64,000 nucleotides of DNA from Affinirhizobium lemnae (GTDB lineage Bacteria; Pseudomonadota; Alphaproteobacteria; Rhizobiales; Rhizobiaceae). Shown piece after piece: positions 1 through 8,851 of this stretch. The translations under genes were made by a program, and so were the position numbers. Numbering within the stretch: position 1 is the first letter of the stretch; each line of letters starts with the position of its first letter. Below the pieces are notes generated by a model. It was not told the DNA's origin and ran no database searches. It saw only the letters and a program-made list of their open reading frames with translations. The stretch is taken from positions 1 through 64,000 of the forward strand of contig NZ_JALJQZ010000017.1 in assembly GCF_022968395.1 (NCBI RefSeq). Reading direction: 5' to 3'.

Positions 1-60
1 CCGATCTCCAAAATCAGCTTTGAATCCGATTTGCGCTCTTTTGGGAATCCCAATCCTTAA

Positions 61-219
61 ATCATCACCACGACCTACAAAGGCTATCACTTTTGGGCGC
101 GGGGATACTACGTGTCCACGGCTGGGCACGATGAGCAGGTCGTCAGACGGTATATCCGTAATCAAGAAAAGGCCGACAAAGCTTCCGACTTTGCCGACCT
201 CTTTAATCGCAGCTACTAA
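61..219 (+). pseudogene. IS200-type transposase C-terminal remnant
   Basis: The reading frame carries KGYHFWARGYYVSTAG followed by DEQVVRRYIRNQEKADK, which matches the C-terminal end of IS200/IS605-family TnpA transposases (HFWARGYxVST...YIxNQE). A stop codon at 58-60 interrupts the frame and the residues before it do not look like the family, so only the last ~50 residues survive. The catalytic HUH motif and Tyr are not visible. It lies just upstream of two hairpins that resemble the right end of such an element. Alternatively the break may be a frameshift whose upstream part is mostly outside the window. Confidence 0.7.
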
Positions 220-229
220 CTTATAGCAA

Positions 230-285
230 AACCGCTTCTAGCGGTTCAAGCGCAGCGTTTCAAACCTCCACCTCTGGTGGAGGTT
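230..285. mobile_element. Hairpins of the IS200-like right end
   Basis: Two perfect stem-loops follow the transposase remnant: a 7-bp stem (230-236 with 240-246) and a 10-bp stem (263-272 with 276-285, AACCTCCACC / GGTGGAGGTT). Both have the loop TCT. IS200/IS605 elements end in subterminal hairpins instead of inverted repeats, so this is read as the right end of the decayed element. The exact boundary with the apt promoter is not visible. Confidence 0.6.
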
Positions 286-334
286 ATGACTTGTTGGTGG
301 TATCCCTGTTCACCCTTCTGGACGTTTGAATCCC

Positions 335-877
335 ATGGCTGATATTCCGCAGACCCTTGCTGCCTCGATCCGCGCTATTCACGATTATCCGAAGCCGGGG
401 ATCATCTTCCGCGATATCACGACGCTTCTAGGGGATGCTGCAGCGTTTCGCAGCGCGGTCGATGAACTGGTCCGTCCCTATGCGGATCTGGCGATCGACC
501 AGATTGCGGGCATTGAGGCGCGCGGGTTCATTCTCGGCGGCGCCATGGCGCATCAACTTTCGGCAGGCTTCGTTCCAATCCGCAAGAAGGGCAAGCTGCC
601 GCACACCACCGTTCGTGTGGCCTATAGCCTCGAATATGGCGTCGACGAGATGGAAATGCATGTGGATGCGGTGAAGCCGGGCGACAAGGTCATTCTCTGC
701 GACGATCTGATCGCGACGGGTGGCACGGCCGAAGGCGCTGTGAAGCTGCTTCGTCAGTTGGGTGCCGAGGTGGTGTCCGCCTGTTTCGTCATTGATTTGC
801 CGGAACTGGGCGGGCGCAAGAAGCTGGAGGCGCTCGGCGTCGAGGTCCGCACGCTGGTGTCCTTCGACGGGCATTGA
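335..877 (+). CDS. apt: Adenine phosphoribosyltransferase
   Basis: This enzyme converts adenine plus PRPP to AMP in cytosolic purine salvage. The 180-residue product has the usual family length. It contains the start [16 protein letters not shown], the region [15 protein letters not shown] and, at about residues 119-132, the PRPP-binding loop [13 protein letters not shown]. The ATG at 335 (MADIPQ) gives the usual N-terminus; a TTG three codons earlier is possible but no strong ribosome site separates them. In many rhizobia petABC lies upstream of apt; here an IS200-type remnant is directly upstream. Confidence 0.95.
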   Translation: MADIPQTLAASIRAIHDYPKPGIIFRDITTLLGDAAAFRSAVDELVRPYADLAIDQIAGIEARGFILGGAMAHQLSAGFVPIRKKGKLPHTTVRVAYSLEYGVDEMEMHVDAVKPGDKVILCDDLIATGGTAEGAVKLLRQLGAEVVSACFVIDLPELGGRKKLEALGVEVRTLVSFDGH

Positions 878-933
878 CGGCTGAGCAACGCTCTGTTCTG
901 CTGCGGTTCCATTGATGTCCACAGGAGAGTCAC

Positions 934-1548
934 ATGGAATTCACATCGCTGATTGGGTTTGCGCTTGCATTCTTCATTTTCGCGGCCAGCCCCGGCCCGG
1001 ATAATATGACTATCCTTGCGCGAACGCTTCATCACGGTCCGGCATCCGGTCTGGCTTACGGTCTCGGTACGGTTACAGGTATCCTCATCTTCCTGTCCCT
1101 TGCGGCCTTCGGCTTGTCCGCCTTCGCGGCAGAGATGGGTTGGGCGATGGTGGTGCTCCGCTATCTCGGAGCGATCTACCTGATCTGGATGGGATTTCGG
1201 CTGTGGACTGCGCCCGCTGCCTTACCGGAAGCGCGGCATGTGGCCGGTCATGGGGAATTATGGCGCGGTTATCTGGCGGGGGTGTTTCTTAATCTCGGAA
1301 ACCCCAAGATGCCGCTGTTCTACATCGCTCTGCTGCCAAACGTCGTTGATGCACATCTCTCGCTCGGCGATTTCAGTCTGCTGGCGGCGGCGATCCTGAT
1401 CGTCGAGGCCATCGTGATTGGCGGGCACATTCTGCTGGCCTTGCGCACACGCGGATTGCTGCGCAATCCGGTGGTCCTGCGCCGTCTTAACAAAGGCGCA
1501 GGCGCTTTGATGGTGGGAGCCGGGGCCACGGTGATCGTGGCCCGCTGA
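934..1548 (+). CDS. LysE-family translocator
   Basis: The 204-residue product is a predicted inner-membrane exporter of the LysE/RhtB superfamily, which pumps out amino acids or derivatives. It opens with the family signature, a first hydrophobic helix ending in FAASPGPDN (about residues 12-22), and has about six hydrophobic segments; GNPKMPLFYIALLP fits the conserved NPK motif. A ribosome site (aggagag) sits ahead of ATG 934. It is 56 bases after apt on the same strand and could be co-transcribed. The substrate cannot be told from sequence. Confidence 0.88.
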   Translation: MEFTSLIGFALAFFIFAASPGPDNMTILARTLHHGPASGLAYGLGTVTGILIFLSLAAFGLSAFAAEMGWAMVVLRYLGAIYLIWMGFRLWTAPAALPEARHVAGHGELWRGYLAGVFLNLGNPKMPLFYIALLPNVVDAHLSLGDFSLLAAAILIVEAIVIGGHILLALRTRGLLRNPVVLRRLNKGAGALMVGAGATVIVAR

Positions 1549-1559
1549 GCTCGTGCTCC

Positions 1560-2027
1560 TCAGGTGAATTCCAGCACGCTGCTTTCGAAGCGAATAACGG
1601 TCTCGCCGTTCTGGTTGACGCCTTCATTCAGGGTCGAGTTCAGCCAGACACCCGGGCGCGAGGCCAGTTCGCGGCTGTTGAGCAGCGTCGTGTAATAGGT
1701 GATCCGGTCGCCGGCATAGACCGGCTTCAGCCACTGGAGCTTGCGAAAGCCGGGCGATGGGCCGAGCTTGGGTGGGGCAATGCCTTGCTTGTGCAATCGA
1801 ATACATTCCTTGGTCCAGTAGGCTAGAAAGGTTTTCATCCAGCCTGCTGCACTCTGCCATCCGGAAGCGCACAGGCCGCCGAACACGAAATCCTTGGCAG
1901 CCTCGGCATCCAGATGGAAGGGCTGAGGATCGAACTTGCGTGCAAAGCCGATGATGCTGTCTGCGGTGAATTCCATGGTGCCCACTTCGAGGCGCGTGCC
2001 GACCGTGTTGAGTTCAGCCATTCTCAT
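1560..2027 (-). CDS. MaoC-family (R)-hydratase, second of a pair
   Basis: The 155-residue protein has a hot-dog fold MaoC dehydratase domain with the hydratase motif FDPQPFHLD (about residues 31-39) followed by GGLCASGWQ. Such proteins hydrate enoyl-CoA thioesters. It overlaps the preceding gene by 4 bases (2024-2027), so the two are translationally coupled. A second start two codons in (MAELNT) is possible. Paired MaoC proteins often act together, each on its own or as a heteromer; the substrate is not known. Confidence 0.85.
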   Translation of the reverse strand: MRMAELNTVGTRLEVGTMEFTADSIIGFARKFDPQPFHLDAEAAKDFVFGGLCASGWQSAAGWMKTFLAYWTKECIRLHKQGIAPPKLGPSPGFRKLQWLKPVYAGDRITYYTTLLNSRELASRPGVWLNSTLNEGVNQNGETVIRFESSVLEFT

Positions 2028-2509
2028 GGTGCAGTCTCCTGAACAGCCCGCATCCGGAACATGATTGCCTGCTCCAGCACGCAGACGGTTTCGCCGCGCT
2101 GGTTGTCAACTTTGCTTCGCATACGGATCAATCCGATGCCGGGCTTCGAGCGGAGTGTTCGAGCTTCCAGAACCACTGCCTGCCCGGAGAGTGTGTCACC
2201 TGCCAGAACCGGTTTTTTCCAGTCCATGAAGTCAACGCCCGGCGCACCCTCACAGGTGGAGTTCAGCAGAAAACTGTCAATAGTCATGCGCATGTGCAGC
2301 GCAGACGTATGCCAACCGGATGCCGCAAGGCCGCCTAGAATGCTCGCTTTACCGGCTTCCTCGGAAAGATGCATTGGCTGCGGATCATATTCGGAAGCGA
2401 ATTCGATGATCTCTTCAGCACTGACCGTAAGCGGCCCGAGCGGAAATGCGCGCTCCGGGGTGAAGTCTTCAAAGTGAAGCTTCCCATTCGTCATGCCTGG
2501 TTCCTTCAT
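2024..2509 (-). CDS. MaoC-family (R)-hydratase, first of a pair
   Basis: The 161-residue hot-dog fold protein carries YDPQPMHLSEEAGK and GGLAASGWHTSA, the MaoC hydratase-2 motif and following helix. It is about as long as its downstream partner and clearly a paralogue. Start choice: ATG 2509 (MKEPGM) or ATG 2494 (MTNGKL). A near-perfect dyad at 2525-2546 lies just upstream of the start, so the two-gene operon is probably controlled there. Confidence 0.85.
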   Translation of the reverse strand: MKEPGMTNGKLHFEDFTPERAFPLGPLTVSAEEIIEFASEYDPQPMHLSEEAGKASILGGLAASGWHTSALHMRMTIDSFLLNSTCEGAPGVDFMDWKKPVLAGDTLSGQAVVLEARTLRSKPGIGLIRMRSKVDNQRGETVCVLEQAIMFRMRAVQETAP

Positions 2510-2524
2510 GAGACTGGGTTATCA

Positions 2525-2546
2525 TCGATGAATAGCGTTTCATCGA
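2525..2546. promoter_or_regulatory. Dyad operator upstream of the MaoC operon
   Basis: A perfect inverted repeat, TCGATGAA - 6 bases - TTCATCGA, sits 16 bases upstream of the first MaoC gene. Its 22-bp length and placement fit the binding site of a dimeric repressor. Which regulator binds it is unknown. The rest of 2510-2820 holds only the two divergent promoters and a short GGGCAT/ATGCCC hairpin near 2745-2761; no gene is visible. Confidence 0.45.
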
Positions 2547-2820
2547 ACTTGTTCCAGCAGTTGTTTTAGCAATTCAATAGATAAAGCCTCAGTACGCTCG
2601 TTCCTGAAATGCCTTGTGGGGGTTGTTAGTATGCAATGATTTCACGGTCGCGTCCATTCCTGGTTGCGTCTTTCTGTCTTTGTCCGTCTCGGAAATGCGA
2701 CAGCAGACACTTGGCTTGTAAGCACAGGTTCTAGGTCGCCGATGGGCATGGACAATGCCCGGCCGCGGAGATTATTCAGGATGGTGGGAGTTCTGCTCTC
2801 AAGGCATCGGGAGGAGAAAC

Positions 2821-3900
2821 ATGAACACGCTGAGAGCTGCACTACAGGGTGCTGTCGAGAAAGGGCTTGTTGATGCCGCCAAGGTCGCGGATCTCGAGCG
2901 GCATTTGTCGAAAGCGCTTGCCTTGCCTGCTGGCTCCGTGGCGGACGGTATGCTGTCGTCACCGCCGGATACGGAAGCCCCCCGGTTTCTACGTGGTTTT
3001 CACGATGTGCTGATCAGCATCGGCATCCTGATCCTGTTTGCCGGCCTTTGGGGGCTCGGCAATATCTTCGTCATCACGCCTGCCATCATTCTCCTGTCTG
3101 AAATACTGGTCGCGCGCCAGCGTCTGGCTTTGCCCGCGGTCGTGCTGACCATTTCGGCTGCGGCGGTGACCTGGATTGCGGGGTTGGTGATCCTGGGCGA
3201 TTACGTCGATGCTGACACTTCGCTGGGTATTGCCGCTTATGTGGCCCCGTTTCCGGCGGTGCTCGGGCTCTATGCCTTGCGTTACCGAGTTCCGCTCGCC
3301 GTTGCGCTCTTCATTGCCTTCTGTCTGGCTCTGGCTACGATGCTTGTCTTCGCACTGCTGGAGCGAGTGTTCGGGGTGCAACATTTCATCACGAGCTATC
3401 CGTTTCTGCTGGTCTGCATTCTGTTGCTCTCGGCGGGCGGGCTGTTTGCCATTGCTATGCGTTTTGATCTTGCTGACCGCCATCGAATTTCGAGAAGCGC
3501 CGATATTGCCTTCTGGCTTCATCTGATGACGGCGCCTGCCTTGCTGTATGCCGTTCTTTCCTTTGTCATCTACCTTCGGACCGGAGCGTTGAGAATCGCC
3601 CCGGAGAGTTGGCAAGGCGATCTGGCGCTGCCGATCATAGCCGTCGTGTCCTGCCTGATGCTGGTGGGCATTCTGATAGACCGGCGCGCGTTTGCGACCT
3701 CCGGACTTGTAGCGCTTGTCGTCGCCGTGATCGGGATCCTGAAGGAACAGCAACTGACCGGCGATCTGATCGTGTTCATGGCGCTTGCCGTTGTCGGCAT
3801 CGTCGTGCTGCTGGTGGGCGTGGGATGGCGTTATCTGCGCCACCGGGTGCTGGAACTCTTTCCGCCTGCCATGGCCGAAAAGCTGCCGCCTGCTGCGTGA
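2821..3900 (+). CDS. DUF2157 membrane protein
   Basis: A 359-residue polytopic inner-membrane protein. The soluble N-terminal ~60 residues (VEKGLVDAAKVADLERHLSK) match the DUF2157 start and are followed by many hydrophobic helices (from about residue 60 to 345). The ATG at 2821 is chosen over upstream in-frame codons because a strong ribosome site, gggaggag, precedes it. No enzymatic motif is visible. Function unknown; DUF2157 proteins are widespread in proteobacteria without an assigned role. Confidence 0.8.
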   Translation: MNTLRAALQGAVEKGLVDAAKVADLERHLSKALALPAGSVADGMLSSPPDTEAPRFLRGFHDVLISIGILILFAGLWGLGNIFVITPAIILLSEILVARQRLALPAVVLTISAAAVTWIAGLVILGDYVDADTSLGIAAYVAPFPAVLGLYALRYRVPLAVALFIAFCLALATMLVFALLERVFGVQHFITSYPFLLVCILLLSAGGLFAIAMRFDLADRHRISRSADIAFWLHLMTAPALLYAVLSFVIYLRTGALRIAPESWQGDLALPIIAVVSCLMLVGILIDRRAFATSGLVALVVAVIGILKEQQLTGDLIVFMALAVVGIVVLLVGVGWRYLRHRVLELFPPAMAEKLPPAA

Positions 3901-3902
3901 GT

Positions 3903-4808
3903 TTAGGTCGGTCGGTTCATGTTGCTCCGCGCACAGCTGACGATGGTCTCTGTGAGGGCCTTGAGAGGCGTTACGGCGGAGGACTTTATCTGCCAGTACA
4001 GCGGAACGTCGATCGGATGTGCAGGCGCCAGATCCACGAGTGTGCCGTTGGCGAGATGGTGGTGCAAGAGATAAAGTGGGCTCATACCCCATCCCAATCC
4101 CAGCAGACAGGCATCGATAAAGGCATGGCTGGAGGGGAGCCAATGGTTTGGAAAAGCGACCTGTTGGCCGGTGACCCTGCGAACCCAGCTGTCCTGCAGC
4201 CGATCCTTACGGTTGAAGACAATGCCGGGCGCCTTCTGCAGCGTTTCTCTCGTGAGCCCCTTGCTGAAATATTTCTGGCGGAATGCGGGTGAGGCGGTCG
4301 CAAGATAGGTCATGGCACCGAGCGAGAACGTCTTGAAGCCCGCAACAGGTTCCGGCTGTGCGGTGACTGCACCGATAGCCCGACCTGCTTTCAGGATGTC
4401 GGTCGTATGATCCTGATCATCCACAATCACATCGAACAGATAGCCCGTACTGGAACTCGCGGCGGCGGCAGCGCTGAGAAACCAGGTGGCGAGACTGTCG
4501 GAATTGACCGCCAACGGGATCGTAACCCGGTCCTCGCTGTCACGGTTGGGAGGCAGGGCCGGGAGGGCGGCGGAAAGGTCATGCTCCAGCATCAAGACCT
4601 GCTCGACATGGCGACAGATCAACTCGCCCTCGCTGGTCGCGGTGCAAGGCTGGCCACGTACAATCAAGATCGTGCCAAGGCGTTCTTCCAGCGCCTTGAC
4701 CCGCTGCGAGACCGCAGAAGGTGTAACGGACAGCTTCTGGGCAGCCTTTTCGAAGCTGCCCGTGCGCACCACCATCGCCACTGCCTGCAGTCCGCCATAG
4801 TCCAGCAT
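3903..4808 (-). CDS. argP: ArgP/LysG-type LysR regulator
   Basis: A 301-residue LysR-family activator. The N-terminal winged helix reads LDYGGLQAVAMVVRTGSFEKAA with KLSVTPSAVSQRVKALEERLG as recognition helix, typical of ArgP (IciA)/LysG regulators. ArgP activates export of arginine or lysine when these are in excess. It is divergent from the LysE/ArgO-type exporter at 4902, the classical arrangement of this pair, which supports the assignment. Confidence 0.88.
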   Translation of the reverse strand: MLDYGGLQAVAMVVRTGSFEKAAQKLSVTPSAVSQRVKALEERLGTILIVRGQPCTATSEGELICRHVEQVLMLEHDLSAALPALPPNRDSEDRVTIPLAVNSDSLATWFLSAAAAASSSTGYLFDVIVDDQDHTTDILKAGRAIGAVTAQPEPVAGFKTFSLGAMTYLATASPAFRQKYFSKGLTRETLQKAPGIVFNRKDRLQDSWVRRVTGQQVAFPNHWLPSSHAFIDACLLGLGWGMSPLYLLHHHLANGTLVDLAPAHPIDVPLYWQIKSSAVTPLKALTETIVSCARSNMNRPT

Positions 4809-4821
4809 CGGATTAGTTTTC

Positions 4822-4872
4822 CTTAATTCGCGTAAGGAGCCTTCATTTTACTTAACTCGCCTGGCCGGTTAA
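4822..4872. promoter_or_regulatory. Divergent argP-argO control region
   Basis: The 93-base gap between the divergent genes contains two dyads: CTTA - 7 bases - TAAG (4822-4836) and TTAAC - 11 bases - GTTAA (4852-4872). LysR-type regulators bind T-N11-A dyads, so these are the likely ArgP sites. The assignment is by position and shape only. Confidence 0.45.
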
Positions 4873-4901
4873 TTCCAGACTATTCAGTTAAAGGAAATGG
4901 C

Positions 4902-5510
4902 GTGATCACAACGGCCTACACGACGGGTTTCAGTATCGGGCTTAGCCTCATCGTCGCGATTGGGGCTCAAAATGCCTTCGTGCTGCGGCAGGGTTTGCGA
5001 AACGAGCATGTTCTGGCCGTCGCCCTGACCTGCGCGCTTTCCGATGCATTGCTTATCTTCTTCGGCGTCAGTGGTTTTCAGCAAATCCTTGCGTCTGCGC
5101 CATGGATCGATCCTGTCATGCGCTATGCGGGGGCGGCGTTTCTGCTGTGGTATGGCGCGCGCAGCCTGCATTCCGCCGTGACGGAAGCTTCCAGCCTCGT
5201 GATCACGGAGGGCGCCGGACTGCCTTTCTCGACGGTGATCTCCACCTGTCTCGCTTTCACCTGGCTCAATCCGCATGTCTATCTGGATACGGTCGTGCTG
5301 GTAGGGACGCTTTCAACCCGCTTCCCGGGCGAGGAACTGATCTTCGCCGCAGGAGCATCAACGGCTTCACTGGTCTTCTTTTTCTCGCTCGCTTACGGCG
5401 CGACTTATCTGAGGCCCCTGTTTGCGAAGCCCTCGGCGTGGCGCTTACTCGATACCTGCATTGCCCTCATCATGTGGACGATTGCCGCAACGCTGCTCCT
5501 CGAGGTTTGA
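4902..5510 (+). CDS. argO: ArgO/LysE-type basic amino acid exporter
   Basis: A 202-residue inner-membrane exporter of the LysE superfamily with about six hydrophobic helices. GFSIGLSLIVAIGAQNAFVLRQGL (about residues 8-31) is the signature start of the LysE/ArgO branch, and WLNPHVYLDTVVL matches its conserved NPxxxLDT segment. The start is GTG 4902, preceded by aagga at the right distance. The divergent ArgP-type regulator supports a role in arginine or lysine efflux. Confidence 0.88.
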   Translation: MITTAYTTGFSIGLSLIVAIGAQNAFVLRQGLRNEHVLAVALTCALSDALLIFFGVSGFQQILASAPWIDPVMRYAGAAFLLWYGARSLHSAVTEASSLVITEGAGLPFSTVISTCLAFTWLNPHVYLDTVVLVGTLSTRFPGEELIFAAGASTASLVFFFSLAYGATYLRPLFAKPSAWRLLDTCIALIMWTIAATLLLEV

Positions 5511-5530
5511 GCCTCTTCGCGAACAACAAA

Positions 5531-5556
5531 GCCGCCGGTGCGGGTGCAGCGGCGGC
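5531..5556 (-). terminator. Possible terminator after ychF
   Basis: A GCCGCC/GGCGGC stem with a 14-base loop lies between the convergent argO and ychF genes. On the minus strand it is followed by TTTGTTGTT, a weak T-rich tract; on the plus strand there is none. Confidence 0.4.
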
Positions 5557-5581
5557 CAGTATGGAGCGAATGTCGCTTTGA

Positions 5582-6685
5582 TCAGGTATTGAAGCGGAAA
5601 TGGATGACGTCGCCGTCATTCACGACATATTCCTTGCCTTCATCGCGGCCCTTGCCCGCTTCCTTGGCACCGACTTCGCCCTTGAAGGCAATGTAGTCGT
5701 CATAGGAAATGGTGAAGGCGCGGATGAAACCACGTTCGAAATCGGAGTGGATAACGCCTGCCGCCTGTGGCGCCTTGGTGCCGCGAACGATGGTCCAGGC
5801 ACGCGTTTCTTTTGGGCCAACGGTGAAGTAGGTGATCAGATCGAGCAGGTGGTAGCCAGCGCGGATCAAGCGATCAAGGCCTGCTTCGTCAAGGCCGAGC
5901 GCAGAGAGGAATTCGGTTGCTTCCTCTTCCGGCAATTGAGCGACTTCGGCTTCGATGGCAGCGGAAATGATGACGCATTCTGCGCCCTGTTCCTTCGCCA
6001 TGGCAGCAACCGCTTCGGTATGCTTGTTACCCGTGGCGGCATCTGCCTCTGCGACGTTGCAGACATAAAGAACCGGATGGGAAGTCAGCAGGTTGAGACC
6101 CTTGAGAACGGCAATCTCATCGGTTCCCAGTGTCTTCAGCAACAAGCGAGCCGGCTTGCCCTCATTGAGAAGCTTGATCACGGCTTCCATGACCGGAAGC
6201 TGTGCCAGCGATTCCTTGTCCTTGCCGGTCGCACGCTTGCGGGTCTGTTCCACGCGGCGCTCCAGGCTTTCGAGGTCCGCCAGCATCAGTTCGGTTTCGA
6301 TGGTTTCGGCGTCACCGACCGGGTTGATGCGGCCTTCGACGTGGGTGATGTCGTCATCTTCGAAGCAACGCAGAACGTGGACCACAGCATCCACTTCGCG
6401 AATGTTGGCGAGAAACTTGTTGCCGAGACCTTCACCCTTCGAGGCGCCGCGCACCAGGCCGGCAATATCCACGAAGGAAATGCGGGTCGGGATGATTTCC
6501 TTCGAGCCCGCGATGGAAGCCAGCTTCTGCATGCGTGCATCTGGCACGGCCACTTCACCCGTATTGGGCTCAATGGTGCAGAAGGGATAGTTGGCGGCCT
6601 GTGCAGCAGCCGTTTTCGTCAGCGCGTTGAAGAGCGTCGACTTGCCGACATTGGGCAGGCCGACGATGCCGCATTTAAATCCCAT
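5582..6685 (-). CDS. ychF: Redox-regulated ATPase YchF (EngD)
   Basis: An Obg-related P-loop ATPase of 367 residues, the usual length. It has the Walker A GLPNVGKST (residues 8-16), the switch region DIAGLVRGASKGEGLGN, and NVAE in place of the GTPase NKxD motif, which is the YchF hallmark for ATP preference. The C-terminal TGS-like domain holds DLITYFTVGPKETRAW. The ATG at 6685 (MGFKCG) is chosen because it gives the standard N-terminus; the open frame extends a further 100 codons upstream without family similarity. It associates with ribosomes and affects oxidative-stress responses. Confidence 0.95.
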   Translation of the reverse strand: MGFKCGIVGLPNVGKSTLFNALTKTAAAQAANYPFCTIEPNTGEVAVPDARMQKLASIAGSKEIIPTRISFVDIAGLVRGASKGEGLGNKFLANIREVDAVVHVLRCFEDDDITHVEGRINPVGDAETIETELMLADLESLERRVEQTRKRATGKDKESLAQLPVMEAVIKLLNEGKPARLLLKTLGTDEIAVLKGLNLLTSHPVLYVCNVAEADAATGNKHTEAVAAMAKEQGAECVIISAAIEAEVAQLPEEEATEFLSALGLDEAGLDRLIRAGYHLLDLITYFTVGPKETRAWTIVRGTKAPQAAGVIHSDFERGFIRAFTISYDDYIAFKGEVGAKEAGKGRDEGKEYVVNDGDVIHFRFNT

Positions 6686-6932
6686 AAGGGTTGACCCGTC
6701 GTTGTTTTCGATTTGGCTTCGGCTATGGGGGAAGAAGGTCATCGGGTCAAGGGCAAGCGATGCGAGCAGAGGCTTAAATCCCGTCCGTGGAGGGCTGCGC
6801 GACTTGTCCGCGACCTTTTCAGGCAGTAAGCTTGCTATGACGCGGGGCTGATGCCCGTCGCGCATCTTGCCATCTATCAATATCCGTGCTGATCGCTTGT
6901 GAGCGACAATTGAGCCTGTTGGGAACGCGGCC

Positions 6933-7241
6933 ATGAGTGAGAATACGACTGTCAAGCCGACGACAAAGGCGAAGCCAAAGCTCGAAAGACCCAAGCTCTA
7001 CAAGGTCATTCTCTTGAACGACGACTACACGCCGCGCGAATTCGTGACGATCGTGCTGAAGTCGGTGTTCCGCATGAGCGCGGAGGCTGGACACCGCGTG
7101 ATGATGACGGCGCACCGCATGGGGCTTGCTGTCGTTGTCGTCTGTGCCAAGGATATTGCCGAGACGAAGGCGAAGGAAGCGGTGGAGCTCGCCAAGGAGG
7201 CCGGGTTCCCGCTGATGTTCATCACTGAACCGGAAGAGTGA
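6933..7241 (+). CDS. clpS: ATP-dependent Clp protease adaptor ClpS
   Basis: A 102-residue ClpS adaptor. The core reads KLYKVILLNDDYTPREFV (about residues 22-39), the N-degron-binding patch, then HRMGLAVVVVCAKDIAE, the conserved end. ClpS docks on ClpA and delivers N-end-rule substrates to ClpAP. Alphaproteobacteria commonly carry two copies; this one is isolated, with no clpA next to it, which fits the second copy (ClpS2), but that split is an inference. Confidence 0.9.
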   Translation: MSENTTVKPTTKAKPKLERPKLYKVILLNDDYTPREFVTIVLKSVFRMSAEAGHRVMMTAHRMGLAVVVVCAKDIAETKAKEAVELAKEAGFPLMFITEPEE

Positions 7242-7245
7242 GCCT

Positions 7246-7977
7246 TCACTCCCCCTTCGGGCCGAACATCTTTTTCAGCATATCTGCCATGGGGCCGGAC
7301 GCTGGAAGGGCAGGGCCGCGATTGCTTCGCGCCTGATGGATGTGGGACTGGTTGGCGGGCTTGGATGGCTTTGGCGCTTTTGCAGGTTTTGCCGTCGGGT
7401 CTGTACTCTGGTCACCGGTGGCCAGCGCGATCTTGTTCATCAGTTGCGAATCTTCACCCTTCACAAGATGGCCGATATTGGCAGCAATCGCATCGAGCAG
7501 TGTCTCAAGCCAGGGCTGATCAGATTTCGCAAAGTCGCCCAGAACATGGTTATGAACCAGTTCCTTGGAGCCGGGATGGCCGATGCCCAGCCGCAGGCGC
7601 CGGTAGTCCTTGCCGCAATGGGCATCCAGCGATTTCACGCCGTTATGTCCGCCGTGTCCGCCACCTGTCTTGATGCGCGCCTTGCCGGGAGGAAGGTCGA
7701 GTTCATCATAGATCGCAACGATGTTCTGGGGGCCGAGCTTGTAGAAGCGCATGGCTTCACCAACCGCTTCTCCGGAGAGATTCATGAAGGTCTGCGGCTT
7801 CATCAACAGGACCTTCTCCCCGTTGATTTCGCCTTCGGAAATCTCGGCCTTGAACTTTTTCGACCAGGAGCCAAAGCCAGGCAACCGCTGGATTGCATCA
7901 ACGGCCATGAAGCCGATGTTGTGGCGATTGCCGCGGTATTGACTGCCCGGATTTCCCAAGCCTGCGATGATGATCAT
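7246..7977 (-). CDS. pth: Peptidyl-tRNA hydrolase
   Basis: Releases tRNA from stalled peptidyl-tRNA. The 243-residue product starts [14 protein letters not shown] and has the catalytic His in GNRHNIGF (about residues 16-23), [13 protein letters not shown] and [16 protein letters not shown] 7977 gives the normal start; an upstream in-frame ATG would add 12 non-family residues. The last ~55 residues, rich in Lys, Pro and Ala, form a tail beyond the usual ~190-residue enzyme. In related genomes pth lies next to rplY; here two genes separate them. Confidence 0.95.
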   Translation of the reverse strand: MIIIAGLGNPGSQYRGNRHNIGFMAVDAIQRLPGFGSWSKKFKAEISEGEINGEKVLLMKPQTFMNLSGEAVGEAMRFYKLGPQNIVAIYDELDLPPGKARIKTGGGHGGHNGVKSLDAHCGKDYRRLRLGIGHPGSKELVHNHVLGDFAKSDQPWLETLLDAIAANIGHLVKGEDSQLMNKIALATGDQSTDPTAKPAKAPKPSKPANQSHIHQARSNRGPALPASGPMADMLKKMFGPKGE

Positions 7978-8086
7978 GATGGTTTGGACCTTTGCTCTCG
8001 ATCGCTTTCCCACTCCGAAAGGGCAGTAAAGTCAAGAGCTATGTCGTCAGGCGGGCCTTTGCAGGACCAAGACATGACTGTGCGAG

Positions 8087-8821
8087 TCAACGAGGAGGCA
8101 GCAGGCCATACTTGCGCAAGATGCGATCCTGTTCCCCGGTAGAGCGCAGTGTATCCAAAGCGGCCTGCATTCTGGCGATCAGGTCGGGCGAGATCGCGCG
8201 ATTGCAGGCAATACCCAGTTTTTGTTCCGAGAAGATCATCAGACGGCGCAATTCGGCTCCGTCCCGGATCAGCTTGTTGTAGACCGATTCCGACATCGGA
8301 ATGAGGTCGATGCGTCCCGCCATGAGTTTTGCCAGCGAGGTCTCGAAATTTGCGCTGACATCGATTTTTTCGAACCCTTGTTCCTTCAACAAGCTGTGTG
8401 TGTAATCACCCCGCTGGGTGCTGACGGTATACCGCCGCGCTTGCTCGATCGTGCGGGCATCGACCGGAGATGATTTGAGTGCGACGAGCAGATTGATATC
8501 CGAGAAAAAGGGGGTGACCCACTGAAAGCTCTTTTCGCGTTCCTTGGTACGGGCTGCGGCAAAGACGCAATGATCCTTCGAGGTTTCCGCAAGCGCCAGA
8601 GCTCTGGCCCAAGGCATGACCTCGATTGTGTAGCTGGCCTTGACGCTATTGGCGCGCATGATGGCATCCACCAGGTCGACTCCGACGCCGGATGGTTTTC
8701 CAGTCGATGAAACAAAGCTGTAGGGGGGGTAGGATTCGGTTGTGAAGGTTAACTGCTCGGATCGTACCGACGCCGCCATAAGTACCATTATACCTGTCAG
8801 GAGAAGTCGGTTCACGCTCAC
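8087..8821 (-). CDS. Periplasmic solute-binding protein (SBP_bac_3 type)
   Basis: A 244-residue protein with a signal peptide (LLLTGIMVLMAASVRS, cut near residue 21) and the fold start FTTESYPPYSFVSSTGKP, with GVGVDLVDAIM and EVMPWARAL, typical of amino-acid-type binding proteins. No permease or ATPase gene is adjacent. It lies 30 bases downstream of a membrane GGDEF-EAL gene on the same strand, so it more likely acts as a ligand sensor for that enzyme than as part of a transporter. The start is GTG 8821. Confidence 0.82.
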   Translation of the reverse strand: MSVNRLLLTGIMVLMAASVRSEQLTFTTESYPPYSFVSSTGKPSGVGVDLVDAIMRANSVKASYTIEVMPWARALALAETSKDHCVFAAARTKEREKSFQWVTPFFSDINLLVALKSSPVDARTIEQARRYTVSTQRGDYTHSLLKEQGFEKIDVSANFETSLAKLMAGRIDLIPMSESVYNKLIRDGAELRRLMIFSEQKLGIACNRAISPDLIARMQAALDTLRSTGEQDRILRKYGLLPPR

Positions 8822-8851
8822 CCCCAGTTGAATCGCTAGTTCAGTTTGCGC

